A DNA stretch of 9,888 bases from positions 1-9,888 of the forward strand of contig CALBCO010000079.1 of NCBI GenBank assembly GCA_937927265.1, given 5' to 3'. The position numbers and the translations under genes were made by a program. The notes under the pieces were generated by a model. It worked only from the letters and a program-made list of their open reading frames with translations, had not been told where the DNA came from and searched no databases. Position 1 is the first letter of the stretch. Each line of letters opens with the position of its first letter. This document shows, in pieces, positions 6,334 through 9,888 of this stretch. This stretch comes from an uncultured Verrucomicrobiae bacterium (GTDB taxonomy: Bacteria; Verrucomicrobiota; Verrucomicrobiia; Palsa-1439).

Positions 6334-7433
6334 ACCACATTCCGTTCCTCGACCTCAAAGCGCAGTACCATGCTATCCGCGACGAAGTGCTCCCGGCATT
6401 GGAGGCGGTGTGCGAATCCACCGGTTTCGCGCAAGGCCCGGCCACGAAAGTCTTCGAACAGGAGTTTGCCGCCTACTGCGGGGTCAAGCACTGCGTCACT
6501 CTCAACTCCGGCACCAGCGCGCTGCACGTCGCCATGCTCTGTCTCGGCGTCGGCCCCGGTGACGAAGTGATTGTCCCGGCCATGACCTTCATCGCGACCG
6601 CTTGGGGACCGAGCTACGTCGGCGCGAAGCCGGTCTTTGTGGACATTGACCCCGCGCGCCGCACGCTCGATCCCGCCCAGCTCGAAAAAGCCATCACCCA
6701 ACGCACGAAGGCTATTCTGGCGGTTGACCTCTACGGGTTGCCGGCCGATTACGACACGATTCAGCAGATTGCCGACCGGCACGGCATTCCCGTTGTCGAA
6801 GACGCTGCGCAATCGCAGGGTGCGCGCTACAAAGGCAAACGCACCGGCCAGTTTGGCGCCATCGCCTGCACGAGTTTTTATCCCGGCAAAAACCTCGGCG
6901 CGTACGGCGAGGGTGGCGCATTGTTGACGGACAACGACGAGTACGCCGCCCACGCCCGCCGGTTGCGCGACCACGGCCAGAGCCAGCGCTACCACCACGA
7001 CGAGGTCGGCTTCAATTACCGGATGGACGGTTTTCAGGGCGCGGTGCTCAGTATCAAGCTTCGGCACTTGGACGCTTGGAACGCGCGGCGCGTCCGTCAT
7101 GCGCGACGATACGACGAACTGTTGGCCGGCCTGCCTGTCCAGCGGCCCTGTTTCCCCGCCGATTCCGAGAGCGTCTGGCATCTGTACGTCATCGAAGTGG
7201 ACCATCGCGATGAGGTTGCCGCGAAGCTCAAAGCCGCCGGGGTGGATACCGGCCTGCACTATCCGATCCCGCTTCATCTGCAAAAGGTCTATGCGCCGCT
7301 CGGATATCAGCGGGGCGATTTTCCGGTCAGCGAGCGTCTCGCCCAACGCGGCCTCTCCTTGCCGATGTATCCAGAGCTTTCTGAGGACCAAATCCAGTGG
7401 GTGGTCAATTCCTTGAAGGCGGCTCTGGCATGA
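6330..7433 (+). CDS. DegT/DnrJ/EryC1/StrS aminotransferase, second of a tandem pair (WbpE/WlbC-like)
   Basis: This is a 367-residue PLP sugar aminotransferase starting at ATG 6330 in an ATGA overlap, with AAAGG at 6318-6322 as a fair ribosome-binding site. It opens with IPFLDLKAQY, a common N-terminus of the WbpE/VioA/QdtB-type branch. Motifs are LNSGTSALHVAM (58-69, cofactor phosphate), GVGPGDEVIVPAMTF (73-87), VDLYGLPADYD (132-142), EDAAQSQGARYKG (157-169), and TSFYPGKNLGAYGEGGA (181-197) with PLP lysine K187. The C-terminal HYPIPLHLQKVY (310-321) matches the family. The expected reaction is glutamate-dependent amination at C3 of a 3-keto nucleotide sugar, giving the substrate for the N-acyltransferase (gene 5). 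It is clearly a paralogue of gene 7 but its active-site segment differs, so I infer two distinct amination steps. The usual Q in LYGQPAD is L here. Confidence 0.92.
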   Translation: MNHIPFLDLKAQYHAIRDEVLPALEAVCESTGFAQGPATKVFEQEFAAYCGVKHCVTLNSGTSALHVAMLCLGVGPGDEVIVPAMTFIATAWGPSYVGAKPVFVDIDPARRTLDPAQLEKAITQRTKAILAVDLYGLPADYDTIQQIADRHGIPVVEDAAQSQGARYKGKRTGQFGAIACTSFYPGKNLGAYGEGGALLTDNDEYAAHARRLRDHGQSQRYHHDEVGFNYRMDGFQGAVLSIKLRHLDAWNARRVRHARRYDELLAGLPVQRPCFPADSESVWHLYVIEVDHRDEVAAKLKAAGVDTGLHYPIPLHLQKVYAPLGYQRGDFPVSERLAQRGLSLPMYPELSEDQIQWVVNSLKAALA

Positions 7434-8470
7434 ATAAACGTGTGACGGTGTTGGTGACCGGGGTTGGCGGCCGTTCGGTCGGGCATCAGATTCTGCAGGC
7501 GTTGTTGCTCTGCGGTGATAAATACCGGGTCATCGCGACGGATGCGGAGCGGTTCTCGTATGGATTATACCAAGTGGCCAACCGCTACGTCGTGCCGCGG
7601 GCCCATTCGCCGGCGTATTTGCCGGCACTCCGGCGCTTGGTGGAGCGCGAGAGTGTGGACATCATCCTGCCGGGCACGCAACCCGAGGTTGGCATCCTGA
7701 GCGCAGCGGAGTTGCCCTGTCCCGTCTTGGCCAATCCCGCGTCCGTCGTCAAGTTGTGCAGCAGCAAAGAGGTTTTATACGATTGGCTGCGCGCGCATGA
7801 CTTTGGTGTGCCGGCTTCGGTGTCGGGCCGGGAGTGGCAACGGTTGGTATCCCAACACGGCTTCCCGGTGGTGGCCAAGCCCACGGAGGACAGTGGTGGT
7901 TCGAAAGCCGTGGCGATTCTCAACAGCGAGCAGGAAGTGCGAGACTACTTGCAGGAGATGCCAGCCGAGCAGACTGTTTTTCAAGAGTATGTCGGCAACG
8001 GCGAGACCGAGTACACGGTGGGCGTCATGGTTTCCCAGAAGGGTCGCGTCATTGATTCCATCGTGCTGCACCGCAATCTTGTCGGCATCACCCGCGGGTT
8101 GACCCGGCGGATCAGCGGCAGGGAATATGTGCTTTCCACCGGCTATTCGCAGGGGTTCATCGTGCGGCATCCGGTCATTCAGCGGGTCTGTGAAGATCTC
8201 GCGGTGCAGATTGGCATTCGGGGGCCGTGCAATATCCAGTTGCGATTGGCCGGCAACCGCGTGGTGGTTTTTGAAGTGCACCCACGATTTTCCGGTACCA
8301 CTTCGATCCGGGCGGCCGTCGGTTACAACGAACCTGATGTGTTGATTCAAAACTGGCTCTTCGGGGTCGAACCGGCATCGGTGTCCTACCAAACCGATGT
8401 CGCCGCGATTCGCGCGTTCAGCCACTTGATCGTGCCGCTGGCGGATTTGAATGCCGTGCCCGAAGCGTGA
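7430..8470 (+). CDS. CarB-like ATP-grasp ligase
   Basis: This is a 346-residue protein. I chose ATG 7430 (ATGA overlap, GAAGG at 7415-7419) over an in-frame ATG at 7397, which lies inside gene 8. The N-terminal pre-ATP-grasp Rossmann-like domain starts VLVTGVGGRSVG (7-18) and includes IILPGTQPE (78-86). The ATP-grasp fold follows: K150 in FPVVAKPTEDSGG, the glycine loop GGSKA (156-160), the hinge VFQEYVGNGETEYTV (183-197), and the metal-binding block FEVHPRFSGT (281-290) with E282 and R286. Such enzymes activate a carboxylate as an acylphosphate and join it to an amine or other nucleophile. In a polysaccharide locus with two aminotransferases, it could attach an amino acid to an amino sugar or amidate a uronate; this is inference. 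Carbamoyl-phosphate synthase itself is excluded by size, since only one short ATP-grasp unit is present. N is replaced by H at residue 284. Confidence 0.85.
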   Translation: MNKRVTVLVTGVGGRSVGHQILQALLLCGDKYRVIATDAERFSYGLYQVANRYVVPRAHSPAYLPALRRLVERESVDIILPGTQPEVGILSAAELPCPVLANPASVVKLCSSKEVLYDWLRAHDFGVPASVSGREWQRLVSQHGFPVVAKPTEDSGGSKAVAILNSEQEVRDYLQEMPAEQTVFQEYVGNGETEYTVGVMVSQKGRVIDSIVLHRNLVGITRGLTRRISGREYVLSTGYSQGFIVRHPVIQRVCEDLAVQIGIRGPCNIQLRLAGNRVVVFEVHPRFSGTTSIRAAVGYNEPDVLIQNWLFGVEPASVSYQTDVAAIRAFSHLIVPLADLNAVPEA

Positions 8471-8507
8471 TGGAGCAGCTCAGTTCAGATTCGACCCCTT
8501 CTTGACA
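8470..8507 (+). other. Short gap holding an 11-codon frame, possible translational relay
   Basis: This is the longest gap in the window. The stop of gene 9 and an ATG form TGATG at 8468-8472. That ATG opens an 11-codon frame, MEQLSSDSTPS, ending with TGA at 8503-8505, two bases before ATG 8508 of gene 10. No Shine-Dalgarno precedes either ATG. Re-initiation across this frame could couple the genes, but a frame this short can easily arise by chance. Nothing else is seen in the gap. Confidence 0.15.
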
Positions 8508-9452
8508 ATGCCGCGCGCACTGGTCACAGGAGGCACTGGTTTTCTTGGTTCACACCTGGTGGCGGAGTTGCGTCGCGAGGGGTGGGAGGTGGTTTGCCTG
8601 GTACGGCGGCCGGTCATTAGTGGTGATGCCGGTGTTTCTTGTGTCACGGCGGACTTGGGACAGCCGGCGGCGTTGGGCGCGATGCTGCACGGGATTGGTC
8701 GTATTGACTGCGTCTTTCACTTTGGCGCCGTCCTGCCAGCGCAGCAGCCGGCCCCCACGGTCCCGCAGTACTGGACGGTCAATGCCCTGGCGACGGTCGC
8801 CCTGCTCGAATGGGCCGGCCACAGTCGTGTCGCGTCCTTCGTCTATGCCTCGGGCGTGGCGGTGGTCGGCGCGCCCGAACAGTTGCCCGTGACCGAAACG
8901 CATCCACTCGCCCCAACGCATCCATACTTGATCAGCAAGTTGGCCGGCGAACTGGCCTGCGAAACCGCCCGCCGGATTGGCCGATGTTCGATCACATCCT
9001 TACGCATCACTTCACCCTATGGACCGGGTATGCCGCCGACCACTGTGCTGCCTCGTTTTCTCCGCCAAGCCCAAGACTCTGAACCGTTGCGCTGGTTTGG
9101 GAGCGGCAAGCGGTCGCAGAACTTTGTCCACATCACAGACGTCATTCGCGCTGGACTCCTGGCCGCGCAGACCGCGCGGCCCGGTGTGTACAACATCGGA
9201 GGACCGTCTGCCATCAACATGCGGAACCTGGCAGAAACAATCATCCGCCTGACGCCGGGCAGTCGCAGCCGGGCCGAAGCGGCCGGTCAGCCTGATCCCC
9301 AAGATGGCTGGCGTTGGGAGGTGGATCTGTCCCGCGCGGCCACGGAACTGGGGTATCGTCCCTCCGTGACCATTGAAGCCGGCTTGGCCGACTACATTCG
9401 GCGCGGCACGGTGATGGGGACGCCGTGGCAGTGGTGGTCTCCTCCGTCATGA
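8508..9452 (+). CDS. NAD-dependent epimerase/dehydratase (extended SDR) with altered catalytic motif
   Basis: This is a 314-residue protein from ATG 8508, which places the Rossmann loop TGGTGFLG at 7-14, right after the first beta strand. An in-frame ATG at 8451 would add 19 residues and overlap gene 9. Y140 and K144 (HPYLISK) form the Y-x3-K pair. The usual S/T-containing segment before V-Y-G reads YASGVAVVG (113-121), so the residue aligned with the catalytic Ser/Thr appears to be G116. S115 sits beside it. FVHITDV (206-212) and VYNIGGP (227-233) are standard extended-SDR substrate-domain motifs. The C-terminal tail is tryptophan-rich (PWQWW). Reduction, epimerisation or dehydration of an NDP-sugar are all possible; the family does not decide. 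The junction with gene 11 is an ATGA overlap. Confidence 0.85.
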   Translation: MPRALVTGGTGFLGSHLVAELRREGWEVVCLVRRPVISGDAGVSCVTADLGQPAALGAMLHGIGRIDCVFHFGAVLPAQQPAPTVPQYWTVNALATVALLEWAGHSRVASFVYASGVAVVGAPEQLPVTETHPLAPTHPYLISKLAGELACETARRIGRCSITSLRITSPYGPGMPPTTVLPRFLRQAQDSEPLRWFGSGKRSQNFVHITDVIRAGLLAAQTARPGVYNIGGPSAINMRNLAETIIRLTPGSRSRAEAAGQPDPQDGWRWEVDLSRAATELGYRPSVTIEAGLADYIRRGTVMGTPWQWWSPPS

Positions 9453-9888
9453 AAGTTGGCCTGATTGCGGACGTTCACGCCAACCTGCCGGCGTTGCAGG
9501 CGGTGTTGCGCGATATGCCGGCCGTGGATGCGCTGATCTGCGCTGGGGATGTGGTGGGCTACTACGCCGATCCCAACGAAGTGTGCGCCTTGCTCCGCGA
9601 GAAAGCGGCTTGGGTGATTCGCGGTAATCACGACGCGTATGTCATCGGCGCGCTGGAACCGAAGCCGGAGAACCGTCAAGCGTACCGGACCGACTGGACG
9701 GCAGAACGGTTGGATCCCTCCCACAAGTGTTGGTTGCAATCGTTACCCATGGAACTCGGCTTCCGCTGGGGGCGCACTTCCGTGCGCGTCCGCCATGCCA
9801 GTCCGTGGGACGAAGAAACTTATCTCTATCCCGATTCGCCGCGCTTGGACGCATTGAACCTGCGCCGCGATGAAATCCTCTTGGTCGG
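9449..9888 (+). CDS. Calcineurin-like metallophosphoesterase (3' end cut by window)
   Basis: The first 146 codons are present; the frame is open at the right edge. The start ATG lies in an ATGA overlap with gene 10. Metal-ligand motifs appear in the right order: D8 and H10 in LIADVHANLPAL, D34 in CAGDVVGYYADP, N60 and H61 in RGNHDAY, then H116 in VRHASPWDE. The GDVVGYYADPNE segment resembles the YfcE/MJ0936-like and diadenosine-tetraphosphatase-like phosphoesterase group. The window ends just after ILLVG, where the family normally places the final G-H-T-H ligands. The protein is probably about 230-250 residues and cytoplasmic. It should hydrolyse a phosphomonoester or phosphodiester; the substrate is unknown. 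Its place in the operon could mean it dephosphorylates a sugar or nucleotide by-product, or it may be an unrelated passenger gene. Confidence 0.88.
   Translation, partial: MKVGLIADVHANLPALQAVLRDMPAVDALICAGDVVGYYADPNEVCALLREKAAWVIRGNHDAYVIGALEPKPENRQAYRTDWTAERLDPSHKCWLQSLPMELGFRWGRTSVRVRHASPWDEETYLYPDSPRLDALNLRRDEILLV

Noticed and set aside
5398..6575. Possible DNA repeat between the GVGPGDEVIVP-coding segments of the two aminotransferases
   Set aside because: The similarity is a conserved protein motif with many synonymous differences, so it is old paralogy and not a recent DNA repeat.
5179..7391. Long minus-strand open frames opposite the two aminotransferase genes
   Set aside because: They are antisense shadows of GC-rich genes with clear family motifs on the + strand; their translations show no recognisable domain.
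7397..7429. Earlier in-frame ATG for the ATP-grasp gene
   Set aside because: It lies within the end of gene 8; ATG 7430 has an ATGA overlap, a GAAGG site and the expected N-terminal strand.
8502..8530. Perfect TTGACA -35-like hexamer just before the second SDR gene
   Set aside because: No TATAAT-like -10 lies at 16-18 bp spacing; the downstream bases are GC-rich coding sequence. Most likely chance.
1..9888. tRNA, rRNA, CRISPR, insertion sequence, terminator or riboswitch
   Set aside because: Coding genes fill the window nearly end to end; no direct repeat array, inverted-repeat-bounded element, transposase or hairpin with T-run was seen.

Overview
The window is a stretch of bacterial chromosome packed with genes on the + strand. 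It reads as the inside of a surface-polysaccharide (O-antigen, capsule or exopolysaccharide) biosynthesis locus. Base composition is GC-rich, roughly 60% by eye. Gene content points to a Gram-negative-type bacterium; the mix of families would suit a Verrucomicrobia/Planctomycetes-like or deltaproteobacterial genome, but nothing here fixes the taxon. There are eleven genes: nine complete, one probably cut at its 5' end (at base 1) and one cut at its 3' end (at base 9888). No minus-strand gene, RNA gene, mobile element, CRISPR array or long non-coding gap is supported.

Layout. (1) 2-613: C-terminal part of a polysaccharide pyruvyl transferase-like protein. (2) 606-1493: FkbM-like, SAM-methyltransferase-type protein. 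(3) 1500-2711: GT4 family glycosyltransferase. (4) 2708-3727: Gfo/Idh/MocA sugar dehydrogenase. (5) 3724-4209: left-handed beta-helix sugar N-acyltransferase. (6) 4214-5206: extended SDR nucleotide-sugar epimerase. (7) 5203-6333 and (8) 6330-7433: two tandem DegT/DnrJ/EryC1/StrS PLP aminotransferases. (9) 7430-8470: CarB-like ATP-grasp ligase. (10) 8508-9452: a second extended SDR. (11) 9449-9888: calcineurin-like metallophosphoesterase, truncated.

Seven of the ten junctions are short stop/start overlaps: five ATGA, one ATGAGTAA, and one TTGA if the proposed TTG start of gene 7 is right. The other three gaps are 4, 6 and 37 nt. This indicates one translationally coupled operon whose promoter and terminator lie outside the window.

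How the genes may work together (inference). Genes 4, 5 and 8 match the oxidoreductase / N-acetyltransferase / aminotransferase trio (WbpB-WbpD-WbpE or WlbA-WlbB-WlbC type) that turns a UDP-HexNAc uronate into a 2,3-diacetamido uronate. Gene 6 would supply a 4-epimerisation and gene 7 a second amino group or a different amino sugar. Gene 3 would transfer a finished sugar; genes 1 and 2 would decorate the glycan. Gene 9 could form an amide bond on an amino or uronic sugar. Most individual families are familiar. The least ordinary part is the 3' half, where the ATP-grasp ligase, an SDR with an altered catalytic motif and a metallophosphoesterase follow paired aminotransferases. I do not see proof of an entirely new system.
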